A DNA stretch of 6,297 nt from an uncultured Opitutia bacterium (GCA_903879465.1 CAIRLQ010000032.1:1-6297), one strand, 5' to 3'. Shown: positions 1-6,297, numbered from the stretch's first letter. Notes: generated by a model from the letters alone, not told the origin. Program-made: numbers and translations.

Positions 1-240
1 AGTCCGTTCATGCGCATCACCCGCTTCCCGGTGGAAGTCGCGCGCGACCTACTCGATGCTGGCTACTATCGTGTCGATCAACTCGCCGGCCGCTCGCCCG
101 AGACCTTGCTCTCGGAAATCAAGGCACGCTCCAAGGAAAAGCCCGGATCGCACTATTTACCCGCCCTCAAGATGGCCGTCTATTTCGCGGAATCCGATAA
201 CCCGGACCCAAAGAAACTGTTCCTCGATCAGTGGCAGTGA
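1..240 (+). CDS. Helix-hairpin-helix protein (Cdd1/DUF4332-like), C-terminal part, 5' truncated by window edge
   Basis: The reading frame is open from base 1 and stops with TGA at 238-240. An ATG exists at 10, but the residues before it (S-P-F) are also in frame and the family pattern begins further upstream, so the true start probably lies outside the window. The visible part reads like a helix-hairpin-helix unit: FPVEVARDLLDAGY, then VDQLAGRSPETLL, matching the usual pattern of an Ala-rich helix, a Gly turn and an 'xxDLxxxxPExL' helix. The tail, with AVYFAE followed by NPDPKKL, resembles the C-terminus of Cdd1 ('pathogenicity locus') proteins, which are about 90 residues long, so only some 10-20 residues may be missing. 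HhH modules typically bind DNA or mediate protein contacts without sequence specificity; no catalytic residues are visible. It converges on the FAD oxidoreductase gene. The HhH character is fairly likely; the exact family is tentative. Confidence 0.6.
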   Translation, partial: SPFMRITRFPVEVARDLLDAGYYRVDQLAGRSPETLLSEIKARSKEKPGSHYLPALKMAVYFAESDNPDPKKLFLDQWQ

Positions 241-267
241 CCACGGTGACATATAGAGTGCTGCGTC

Positions 268-354
268 GATGACAGAGGGCTGAGTCGATTCCAGAAAGTA
301 GATTAATCCAGTCCTCCATTCAGTCCTCTGCCATCGACTCAGTCATCTGTCATC
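268..354. repeat. Long imperfect inverted repeat between convergent genes
   Basis: The arms are 268-289 (starting GATGACAGAG) and 333-354 (ending CTGTCATC). Paired as a hairpin they give 20 Watson-Crick pairs, one G-U pair and one mismatch over 22 positions, around a 43-nt loop (290-332). The loop itself carries a direct repeat CAGTCCTC at 309-316 and 321-328. The position between two convergent genes would suit a bidirectional terminator, but neither arm is followed by a T tract, so it may instead be a member of a dispersed intergenic repeat family. The structure is read directly from the sequence; the role is inferred. Confidence 0.6.
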
Positions 355-373
355 CATTCCGTCATCCGTCATC
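342..373. repeat. Cluster of four GTCATC repeats
   Basis: GTCATC occurs at 342-347, 349-354, 361-366 and 368-373, giving two pairs with 7-nt periodicity separated by a 6-nt insert. The last copy overlaps the stop codon of the minus-strand FAD oxidoreductase gene (369-371). The first two copies are also part of the right arm of the inverted repeat. Simple tandem duplication or a short intergenic repeat element are both possible. Confidence 0.5.
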
Positions 374-2222
374 GCTTCAGCAACTCGCGCCAATCTTTGT
401 GCTCATCCTTGTAGCGCTGGAAGGCTTCGTATTCGGCCGGATCAATGAAGCCATCCCCATTAAGATCAATCTTGGGAAACAGCCATTCCCAGCCGACTTT
501 ATGGGCCTCCCACTCCTTGCGTGTCACCTTGCCATCATGATTATCGTCAGCTTCGGCAAAGAAAGATTGGGCAAAGGATTTGGCTTCGGCCTTCACTGCC
601 ACCGCGCGCAATGATTCGTCCCATTCGATCAACATGCCTGAAGTGAGCAGGGATTTTCGGTAGGCTGCCGGATCGATGCGCTGCACGGCGACACCGGCGG
701 CGATGGCCTCGCTCGCCGCGATTCCCGCCGCCTCACCGCACATCATGAACGTCGGCTCCATGCGGGCGGAGGCATAACCGAGAAATGACGCAGAGAAGCA
801 GACGGAAACGAGCAGATTTGAAGCCTCCGGCTCAGCGGGCGTAAGCGAACGATACGGGATCGGGTAAGGCGTTCGGGTCGGGCCGTGAGCACCCCCGACG
901 AACATCCAGCCTTCAAGCCCCACAAACGTCTTACCGTCCTTCTCCACGACGACCCGACGCGAAGGATAAGTATCGATACCGTATTGGGCGAGGGCCACAG
1001 GGTCGTCGACCTTCGTGCGATTATAGACGTCGGCTGCGGTGATCACATAACGCCCCTGCAGGCGGCGCGTGAGACGTACGTATAGTTGCCCCGGCCAGCC
1101 AGCGGTGTCGGGATGTCGCAGCAAGTCCAGCCCAAGCTCGGCGGTCTCCTTGCGGAAATCTGCCGGCACGCGGGAATCGGTGCTCATGAAATGATGTAAC
1201 CCCCGGAGATAATCCTGGTGCGCTTTCCAAACCTTTGCCTTCACCGCGTAATCACCATCGGCGTAGAAATAGCTAATGCCCACGGGAGCCATCGTGATGA
1301 GCGAGTTGCGGTGGTAATTATATTCACCGGCATTCATCCAACCTGGGAAGATGCGGGCGAGGCGCTTTTTCAGCTCTTTCGGTTCGGCGATGGTCGCCTT
1401 GAGATGCTCGACGTATCGCCCGACGAGTTCGTAATCGCCTGCGGCATAGCCGGAGGGCGGCGTCAGCGGCGCACGACGGGCCGGATCGGACGTCACGTAG
1501 TATCGGTAGTTATAAGCCTGGATGCGCGGATCCGCCGCACCAATCACTTCGGTAAATCGACCCGTGATGCCCGGCAGCAAGCCGCTGCTAGCATCGCCTG
1601 CCATCACATAAGGATCAATCGGCGTGAGCTCGACCGGTTCGCGCACGCCGGCGAATTCTTCGCCGAACTCTTTCGTGGATTCGCGGGCGACACGATACGG
1701 TACGCCAGCGAGGGCCATCAGATCGCCCTCATAACCTGCATCGATGAAGACTTTAGCCTTCAATCGTAAGCGGGCTATCTCGGTCGCGGCGACGGGCGGA
1801 CAACCCAGTGCATCGAACGGTGCGAAGTCGAAAGACGCCGAGATAATCTTGCCGCCGACCTTCTCGACCGAACCGACGCGCAGTTCTCGGACGATCTCGA
1901 TACTGCGATCTACCAGTAGTTTCTCGAACGATGCCCGGATGATTTCGGGCGAGCCGCCCAGCGAAGTGAGTAATGGTTTCGTCAGCCCGCCCGTCGCCGC
2001 GGGATTCGGACAATCCTCGAGAGGCTTAATACCCGCCCCCAGGATACCGCCCACCCATCGGCTCGGTTCGATAATTACCACCGTTCGACCGGCGCGTTTA
2101 ACCGCGGTCGCGGCCATGATGCCGGAAGGCGTCGCCCCATAGACGCAGACATCGACCTCCCTGACCTCCCCCGCGCCGCCGAAGAGTGGAAATAGAATTG
2201 CGCACCATACAAACGACTTCAT
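369..2222 (-). CDS. Exported FAD-dependent oxidoreductase (FAD_oxidored, PF12831-like) with C-terminal EF-hand pair
   Basis: This 617-residue protein starts with a possible Sec signal (K2, hydrophobic 4-14, small residues GGAG at 15-18). A Rossmann strand-turn-helix follows, with GATPSG at 29-34 and the ribose-binding acidic residue E52, then RWVGGILGAG. The block DAGYEGDLMALAGV (from D161) and the C-terminal flavin-site block R-MEPTFMMCGEAAG (E489-G500) are hallmarks of the FAD_oxidored family, often annotated 'FAD-dependent oxidoreductase' or 'xanthan lyase' in Planctomycetes and Verrucomicrobia. Two canonical EF-hand loops close the protein: DDNHDGKVTRKE (559-570) and DLNGDGFIDPAE (586-597), each with Asp/Asn at 1, 3 and 5, Gly at 6 and Glu at 12, so calcium binding is likely. 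The substrate is unknown; a sugar or glycan oxidation role is only a guess. No twin-arginine motif is present and no Shine-Dalgarno lies close to the ATG. It is divergent from the ThuA-like gene. Confidence 0.88.
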   Translation of the reverse strand: MKSFVWCAILFPLFGGAGEVREVDVCVYGATPSGIMAATAVKRAGRTVVIIEPSRWVGGILGAGIKPLEDCPNPAATGGLTKPLLTSLGGSPEIIRASFEKLLVDRSIEIVRELRVGSVEKVGGKIISASFDFAPFDALGCPPVAATEIARLRLKAKVFIDAGYEGDLMALAGVPYRVARESTKEFGEEFAGVREPVELTPIDPYVMAGDASSGLLPGITGRFTEVIGAADPRIQAYNYRYYVTSDPARRAPLTPPSGYAAGDYELVGRYVEHLKATIAEPKELKKRLARIFPGWMNAGEYNYHRNSLITMAPVGISYFYADGDYAVKAKVWKAHQDYLRGLHHFMSTDSRVPADFRKETAELGLDLLRHPDTAGWPGQLYVRLTRRLQGRYVITAADVYNRTKVDDPVALAQYGIDTYPSRRVVVEKDGKTFVGLEGWMFVGGAHGPTRTPYPIPYRSLTPAEPEASNLLVSVCFSASFLGYASARMEPTFMMCGEAAGIAASEAIAAGVAVQRIDPAAYRKSLLTSGMLIEWDESLRAVAVKAEAKSFAQSFFAEADDNHDGKVTRKEWEAHKVGWEWLFPKIDLNGDGFIDPAEYEAFQRYKDEHKDWRELLKR

Positions 2223-2354
2223 GGGCCCATCGTGCGACGTACCCCGACCCTCTCAACCCCATTCCCGTGCCCCGACCTTCGGCATTGGACCGGGCGTGAC
2301 TTGCCCAAGCAGAGGAGAGATTGACCCCTATCGAAATAAGAGAATACAAGAAGC
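2223..2354. promoter_or_regulatory. Divergent intergenic region between FAD oxidoreductase and ThuA-like genes
   Basis: These 132 bases separate two start codons pointing away from each other, so promoters for both genes must lie here or inside the opposing gene. A TTGACC at 2321-2326 resembles a -35 box, but no good -10 follows at normal spacing before the ATG at 2355. A purine-rich AGAGGAGAGA at 2311-2320 is too far from that ATG to act as its ribosome binding site. No clear operator palindrome was found. Confidence 0.35.
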
Positions 2355-3386
2355 ATGCGCCTCCTCGCCCTGCTCTGTATCACCCTGCTCAGTCTCGCGG
2401 TCCGCGCGGCGGACGCCCCGCTCACCTACGTCGGCACCGAAGGAGCCGGCAAAGGCAAGAAGGTCGTGCTCATCGCCAACGACCACGAATATAAATCCGA
2501 GGAAGCCCTTCCAGAACTCGCCCGTATCCTCGCCAAACATCATGGCTTTACCTGCACGGTGCTCTTCGGCATCGACCCGAAGACCGGCAACATCGCGCAA
2601 GGCAACCCGAGCGACATTCCCGGCACCAGCGCGCTCAAGGACGCCGACCTGATGGTGATCTTCACGCGCTTCCAGTCGATCCCGGTCGAGCAGATGCAGC
2701 CGATTCTGGATTACCTCAACCGCGGCGGTGCGGTCATCGGCCTACGCACGTCAACACACGGCTTCCGCTACCCGAAAGATAGCCCGCTCTATAAATATTC
2801 CTACGACTACAAAGGCGAAGACTACAAGGGCGGCTTTGGTCGCCAGATTCTCGGCGAAACCTGGGTTGGCCACTACGGACCCAACCACAAATCCAGCACG
2901 CGCCTTGATCTCGTCGCGGAACAGTCCACTCATCCGGTATTGCGTGGCGTGAAGAACGCTTGGGCCGAGATCGGCGCCTACAATGCGGCCCCCCTCGAAG
3001 GCAGCACCATCCTCGCCATGGCCCAGCCGCTTACCGGCATGACGCCCGATTCGCCCGCCGATGCGGCCAAGAAACCGATGCCCGGAGCCTGGGTGCGTTC
3101 GTATAAATCCACCTCCGGCAAAGAAGGCCGCGTCTTCGCTTCGACTTACGGCGCCTCGGGCGACCTCGCCAACGATGGCTTCCGTCGTATGCTTGTGAAT
3201 GCGTGCTTCTGGACCACGGGCCTCGAAGCCGCGATTAAGCCTGACCTTGAGATTAGCATCGTCGGCCCCTTCAATCCGACCTGGCTCGGCACATTCAAGC
3301 GCGCGGGGGCGGCGAAGCCTGCTGATCTAGCCAACTACGATAGCCCCATCTTCCCGGTCATTGCCAATAAGCCGAAGTCGAAGTAA
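2355..3386 (+). CDS. Secreted ThuA-like domain protein (PF06283-like)
   Basis: This 343-residue protein opens with a good Sec signal peptide: R2, a hydrophobic core from L3 to V16, and likely cleavage after A18 (V-R-A). The mature part has the class I glutamine amidotransferase-like fold typical of ThuA: strand VVLIAN, then DHEYKSEEALP (43-53), a hallmark of the ThuA-like proteins common in Planctomycetes and Verrucomicrobia, then TCTVLF. Further blocks are the ADLMVIFTRF strand, the turn VIGLRTSTHGF (127-137, with H135) and a C-terminal GAWVRSY...GRVFASTYGA region ending in an 'ACFWTTGLE' helix. ThuA was named from a trehalose-utilisation locus in rhizobia, and its relatives are associated with sugar oxidation, but the biochemical activity of these secreted versions is not established. 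The start fits the signal peptide; only a weak AAGAAG precedes it. Neighbours are a divergent FAD oxidoreductase and a downstream hairpin. The family call is firm; the function is not. Confidence 0.88.
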   Translation: MRLLALLCITLLSLAVRAADAPLTYVGTEGAGKGKKVVLIANDHEYKSEEALPELARILAKHHGFTCTVLFGIDPKTGNIAQGNPSDIPGTSALKDADLMVIFTRFQSIPVEQMQPILDYLNRGGAVIGLRTSTHGFRYPKDSPLYKYSYDYKGEDYKGGFGRQILGETWVGHYGPNHKSSTRLDLVAEQSTHPVLRGVKNAWAEIGAYNAAPLEGSTILAMAQPLTGMTPDSPADAAKKPMPGAWVRSYKSTSGKEGRVFASTYGASGDLANDGFRRMLVNACFWTTGLEAAIKPDLEISIVGPFNPTWLGTFKRAGAAKPADLANYDSPIFPVIANKPKSK

Positions 3387-3394
3387 GGCTAACT

Positions 3395-3424
3395 GACCGC
3401 TTCGCTTGCGGCGGGGCGGTTCTT
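3395..3424 (+). terminator. Possible intrinsic terminator after the ThuA-like gene
   Basis: Bases 3395-3405 can pair with 3411-3421, giving an 11-pair stem (eight Watson-Crick and three G-U pairs) closed by the 5-nt loop TTGCG. It begins 9 nt after the TAA of the ThuA-like gene and is followed only by a short T-rich run (TTCTT), so termination may be weak. It sits 20 nt before the Lon-domain start, which suggests the two genes are separate transcription units or only partly coupled. Confidence 0.45.
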
Positions 3425-3440
3425 CCGCATACTGGGCGCC

Positions 3441-4103
3441 ATGGTTCCCACCGTCATCGTTCCCGTCATGACCTTGGGCAACTGCGTCTTCCTTCCGCAA
3501 CAGCTGCTGCCGCTGCGCATCTTCGAACCACGCTACCGCAAAATGCTTAAAGAAGCGCTCGCTGGTAGCCGCATGTTCGCAGTGTCGCAGCTGGATGAAG
3601 ATAGCCTCGCTACAGACAACGATGAACCGCCCTGCCCTTTCACCTGCGTCGGGCGCATCGTCGGGCACATTGAACTCGAGGACGGCACCTCGCACATCAT
3701 CCTCGAAGGCCTGCGGCGCGCGAAAGTAATCAAGGTGAAGCGCAAGACCCCTTACCCACAGTTGGAAATCGCGCCCGTCGTCGACGAGGCCTCGAGCGAC
3801 CTCCCAGGCAGCACGCGTGATATCGCCCGCGTGCTCGCCTTCGCCGAGAACATCGTCAGCGAGCTCGGCGAAGAAGCCGCTCCGCTCATGCAGCGCCTTC
3901 GCGGGCTGGCAAATCAGCCTGGCGCCCTGGCGGATGCAGCCGCCGGACACCTCGTCGCCGACGCCGATACGCGCCGCCAGTTGCTCGAGTGCCTTTCTCA
4001 GGATCAGCGCATCAAGGCCGTAGCCGACGAACTCGCCCGCCTCGACGCCCAGCGGAAGCTGGACGAACAGGGCGGCGGCGAAGACGCTCGAGGGTTGAAC
4101 TGA
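3441..4103 (+). CDS. Stand-alone Lon substrate-binding-domain protein (LON_substr_bdg, PF02190)
   Basis: The 220-residue product matches the N-terminal domain of Lon protease with no AAA+ or protease domain, which is the usual architecture of the bacterial stand-alone family (about 190-220 residues). The hallmark LLPLRIFEPRYR is at 22-33, preceded by VPVMTLGNCVFLP. The second half of the beta-barrel shows VGRIVGHIE (from V70) and DGTSHIILEGLRR (81-93), the conserved 'xGxxR' ending. A helical C-terminal part follows (LAFAENIVSELGEEAAPLM, then LLECLSQDQRIKAVADELARL), as in the family's bundle. Such proteins are thought to bind unfolded or specific protein substrates, but a defined function is lacking. 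The ATG at 3441 places the barrel only a few residues from the N-terminus, which fits. No Shine-Dalgarno is visible. It is probably monocistronic: a hairpin stands before it and another after it. Confidence 0.9.
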   Translation: MVPTVIVPVMTLGNCVFLPQQLLPLRIFEPRYRKMLKEALAGSRMFAVSQLDEDSLATDNDEPPCPFTCVGRIVGHIELEDGTSHIILEGLRRAKVIKVKRKTPYPQLEIAPVVDEASSDLPGSTRDIARVLAFAENIVSELGEEAAPLMQRLRGLANQPGALADAAAGHLVADADTRRQLLECLSQDQRIKAVADELARLDAQRKLDEQGGGEDARGLN

Positions 4104-4116
4104 CCCTCTTAGGAGC

Positions 4117-4198
4117 AGGGATGGGGGGGGGCAGGAGCCTCAGCTCTGGCAGCTTTTTAGCTACCCCCACCCCCATCCCTACCCCTGCCCCTTGTTTT
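4117..4198 (+). terminator. G/C-tract hairpin followed by T-rich run, probable terminator of the Lon-domain gene
   Basis: Bases 4117-4131 (AGGGAT followed by nine G) pair with 4166-4180 with a single mismatch (G4128 against A4169), giving 14 of 15 pairs. A competing 8-bp stem, GGGGCAGG at 4128-4135 with CCTGCCCC at 4184-4191, directly abuts TTGTTTT (4192-4198), which is the classical intrinsic-terminator layout. The loop holds three AGCT copies (4142, 4151, 4159) able to form small inner hairpins. It begins 13 nt after the Lon-domain stop and ends about 50 nt before the Fur-family start, so it likely isolates the suf cluster from upstream transcription. Confidence 0.55.
4164..4191 (-). other. 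G-quadruplex-forming motif on the minus strand
   Basis: Read on the minus strand this segment has five G runs of 4, 4, 3, 5 and 5 bases separated by spacers CA, TA, AT and T. That exceeds the canonical requirement of four runs of at least three G with loops of 1-7 nt. It overlaps the right arm of the hairpin described at 4117-4198, so hairpin and quadruplex would be alternative structures. The motif is seen directly; whether it folds in the cell is not known. Confidence 0.55.
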
Positions 4199-4221
4199 CC
4201 ACCCTTTCTTCTTGCGGATTA

Positions 4222-4257
4222 GACTCATTCTAACTGATTGAGCAGTTAGAATGATTC
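4222..4257. promoter_or_regulatory. 36-bp palindrome overlapping the start codon of the Fur/PerR-like gene, candidate autoregulatory operator
   Basis: A perfect 11-bp inverted repeat, CATTCTAACTG (4226-4236) and CAGTTAGAATG (4243-4253), flanks the 6-bp spacer ATTGAG. Allowing one mismatch extends the arms to 15 bp (4222-4236 and 4243-4257; 14 of 15 match). The right arm contains the ATG of the regulator at 4251. Fur-family dimers bind AT-rich palindromes in front of their own and target genes, so this is a strong candidate binding site. It differs from the consensus Fur and PerR boxes; the half-site TTCTAA/TTAGAA is loosely like that of rhizobial Irr boxes, though in the opposite half-site order. 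An RNA hairpin sequestering the start codon is the alternative. Confidence 0.7.
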
Positions 4258-4697
4258 AAAGTCTCACTCATTTGGACCGGGAGCATCTTCAAGAAGCCCT
4301 CAATAGAAGCGGCCAAAAAGTCACCACCCAGCGAGAAACGGTGTTTTCCGTCCTCCTATCCGAGCGCGACCACCCGACGGTGGATGAGGTCTTCAACCGC
4401 GCCCGCGAGGCCATGCCAGGCCTCTCGCTGGCCACGGTCTACAACTGCCTAGAGACCTTTGTGAGCTGCGGCCTCGTCCGCCAGGTCAACCACGAGCGCG
4501 AGTCGACCCGCTACTGCCCCAACCTAGCCCCGCACGCCCACTTCCGCGATAAGGAGACCGGCCGGGTCCATGACATCGAGCTCCCGCCCGAAGTCATCAA
4601 GAGCCTCCGCTCCATCCTTCCCCCCGGCTTCGACTCCGAAGTCATCGAGATCAGCTTCCTCGGCCGCGCCCAGGGCAAGGAAAGCACCTCCAATTAA
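4251..4697 (+). CDS. Fur/PerR-family transcriptional regulator lacking the CxxC zinc site, heading the suf cluster
   Basis: The 148-residue protein has a winged-helix N-terminal half: KVTTQRETVFSVLL, HPTVDEVFNRA (41-51) and the recognition helix LSLATVYNCLETF (58-70). The C-terminal half is the metal-binding and dimerisation domain around PHAHF (94-98) and GRVHDIELP. By hand alignment to Bacillus PerR, H41, H95, H97 and D108 match regulatory-site ligands H37, H91, H93 and D104, but Asp85 is replaced by C89. The structural-zinc CxxC after the HxH is replaced by D100 and T103, and there is no C-terminal Cys pair. Irr-type members also lack CxxC. It is likely a cytoplasmic repressor responding to iron, peroxide, haem or Fe-S status; which one cannot be told. 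sufC starts 8 nt after its stop, so co-transcription and control of suf are likely. The ATG lies inside the palindrome at 4222-4257; no Shine-Dalgarno is seen. Confidence 0.88.
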   Translation: MIQSLTHLDREHLQEALNRSGQKVTTQRETVFSVLLSERDHPTVDEVFNRAREAMPGLSLATVYNCLETFVSCGLVRQVNHERESTRYCPNLAPHAHFRDKETGRVHDIELPPEVIKSLRSILPPGFDSEVIEISFLGRAQGKESTSN

Positions 4698-4705
4698 TTT
4701 CGACC

Positions 4706-5464
<759 letters not shown>

Positions 5465-5469
5465 ACCCT

Positions 5470-6297
5470 ATGGCCGAAATTGACGAATCCCAGACGCAGC
5501 GCGAAGCGATCGAAATCGATCGCTCCAAGGGCGACTTCAAATACGAGGAGAACTACACCTTCGACGCCGGCATCGGCCTCACGGCCGCGACTGTCGACTA
5601 CATCTCAAAGGTCAAAGGCGAGGAGGAATGGATCCGGGAGTTCCGCCAGAAGTCACTAAAGATCTTCGAAGACCAACCGATGCCGACGCATTGGGCGACG
5701 GAAGACCTCGCCAACATCAAATTCGAGGCCATCCGCTACTACCTTTCGAAAGGCCAGAAGCCCGTCCGCACCTGGGAAGAAGTCCCCGACGACGTGAAAA
5801 AGACGTTCGAACGCCTCGGTATTCCCGAGTCGGAACGTAAGTTCCTCGCCGGCGTCGAAGCCCAGTTCGACTCCGAAGCGGTCTACTCCCGCATGAAGGA
5901 AGAACTCGAGAAACTGGGGGTCATCTTCTGCGGCCCGACCGAGGGGCTGCGCGACCATCCGGAGATCTTCCGTAAATATTTCGGTAAAGTCATTCCCGCT
6001 GGCGACAATAAGTTCGCCGCGCTGAATTCCGCGGTCTTCTCCGGCGGCTCCTTCATCTATATCCCCAAGGGCGTAAAAGTGAACCAACCCCTGCAGGCCT
6101 ACTTCCGCATCAATGCCGAGAACTTCGGTCAGTTCGAACGCACCCTCATCATCGCCGACGAAGGCTCTGAAGTCACCTACATGGAAGGCTGCACGGCCCC
6201 AAAGTTCGAGACCGCAACCCTCCACTCCGCTGTCGTCGAACTCGTCGCCCTCAAGGGCGCCAAGATCCAATACATCACGGTCCAGAACTGGTCGGCC
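5470..6297 (+). CDS. sufB: SufB, Fe-S cluster scaffold subunit, 3' truncated by window edge
   Basis: The frame from ATG 5470 stays open to the last base, giving 276 codons of a protein that is normally about 470-480 residues, so roughly the C-terminal two fifths lie outside. SufB is the scaffold subunit of the SufBCD complex on which nascent Fe-S clusters are built. The N-terminal helical region is typical (EENYTFDAGIGLTAATVDYISKVKG is spread over about residues 26-50). The conserved core starts with FAALNSAVFSGGSFIYIPKG and continues with EGSEVTYMEGCTAP; C241 in the EGCTAP motif corresponds to Cys254 of E. coli SufB by motif position. The last visible residues, YITVQNWSA, match the strand that precedes the C-terminal core. 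The start is 5 nt after the sufC stop; no Shine-Dalgarno is present. sufD and a cysteine desulfurase gene would be expected beyond the edge, as in other suf operons. Confidence 0.95.
   Translation, partial: MAEIDESQTQREAIEIDRSKGDFKYEENYTFDAGIGLTAATVDYISKVKGEEEWIREFRQKSLKIFEDQPMPTHWATEDLANIKFEAIRYYLSKGQKPVRTWEEVPDDVKKTFERLGIPESERKFLAGVEAQFDSEAVYSRMKEELEKLGVIFCGPTEGLRDHPEIFRKYFGKVIPAGDNKFAALNSAVFSGGSFIYIPKGVKVNQPLQAYFRINAENFGQFERTLIIADEGSEVTYMEGCTAPKFETATLHSAVVELVALKGAKIQYITVQNWSA

Noticed and set aside
1218..1769. 183-codon open frame on the plus strand inside the FAD oxidoreductase gene
   Set aside because: It is antisense to conserved FAD_oxidored sequence, has His/Arg/Ile-rich composition typical of a complementary frame and no start context or domain.
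2321..2349. TTGACC with a following AATACA as a promoter for the ThuA-like gene
   Set aside because: The -10 match is only three of six and would put the transcription start at or past the ATG; too weak to call.
2355..2411. Lipoprotein signal (Cys8) at the start of the ThuA-like protein
   Set aside because: The residues before C8 (A-L-L) lack the small residue required at -1 of a lipobox, and the Cys is too close to the N-terminus; an ordinary signal peptide fits better.
2221..2652. 143-codon plus-strand frame across the divergent region into the ThuA-like gene
   Set aside because: It is Ser/Pro/Arg/Thr-rich, lies out of frame with the signal peptide and ThuA motifs, and has no domain; it is a frame shadow.
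3327..3950. 207-codon open frame on the minus strand opposite the Lon-domain gene
   Set aside because: It is fully antisense to a gene with clear family motifs, its translation has no recognisable domain, and GC-rich coding sequence often leaves such frames open on the opposite strand.
4123..4131. Nine-G tract as a phase-variation switch
   Set aside because: It lies outside any coding frame, 19 nt after the Lon-domain stop codon, and is better explained as the arm of a hairpin.
4192..4225. TTGTTT or TTTCTT with TAGACT as a promoter for the Fur-family gene
   Set aside because: No pair has both acceptable boxes and normal 16-18 bp spacing, so no promoter is annotated, although one must lie near the palindrome.
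5656..6270. 204-codon open frame on the minus strand opposite sufB
   Set aside because: The plus strand encodes unmistakable SufB; the antisense translation is rich in Gly, Asp, Glu and Phe in a pattern expected from reversed codons and matches no family known to me.

Overview
The window looks like chromosomal DNA of moderately high GC from a Verrucomicrobiota bacterium, possibly an Opitutae-like lineage. This is an inference from the gene set: a secreted-type FAD oxidoreductase with C-terminal EF-hands, a secreted ThuA-like protein of the HEYxSEEALP type, and a Fur/PerR-like gene placed directly before sufC and sufB. Translation starts here also mostly lack a Shine-Dalgarno sequence. No marker gene fixes the taxonomy.

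Layout. (1) 1-240, + strand: the C-terminal part of a small helix-hairpin-helix protein whose start lies left of the window. (2) 241-368: a short convergent intergenic region with a 22-nt-arm inverted repeat and a cluster of GTCATC repeats. (3) 369-2222, - strand: a putatively exported FAD-dependent oxidoreductase ending in two canonical EF-hand loops. (4) 2223-2354: a divergent intergenic region. (5) 2355-3386, + strand: an exported ThuA-like protein, followed by a GC-rich hairpin that may be a terminator. (6) 3441-4103, + strand: a stand-alone Lon substrate-binding-domain protein. (7) 4104-4250: an intergenic region with a strong G/C-tract hairpin and a minus-strand G-quadruplex motif, then a large palindrome that runs into the next start codon. 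(8) 4251-6297, + strand: a tightly packed cluster of a Fur/PerR-family regulator, sufC and the first 276 codons of sufB; the rest of sufB lies beyond the right edge.

How the genes work together. The right end is the head of an SUF iron-sulfur cluster assembly operon, apparently led by its own metal- or redox-responsive repressor. The regulator has lost the structural-zinc CxxC and carries Cys where PerR has a regulatory Asp. A near-perfect 36-bp palindrome overlaps its start codon and is a good candidate for an autoregulatory operator controlling the whole suf cluster. The left half holds a divergent pair of predicted extracytoplasmic proteins (FAD oxidoreductase and ThuA-like) that may share a promoter region and act on carbohydrates; their substrates cannot be read from the sequence.

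No RNA genes, insertion sequences, CRISPR arrays or phage genes were seen. The families are all recognisable; the most distinctive content is the regulator-plus-palindrome arrangement at 4222-4697.
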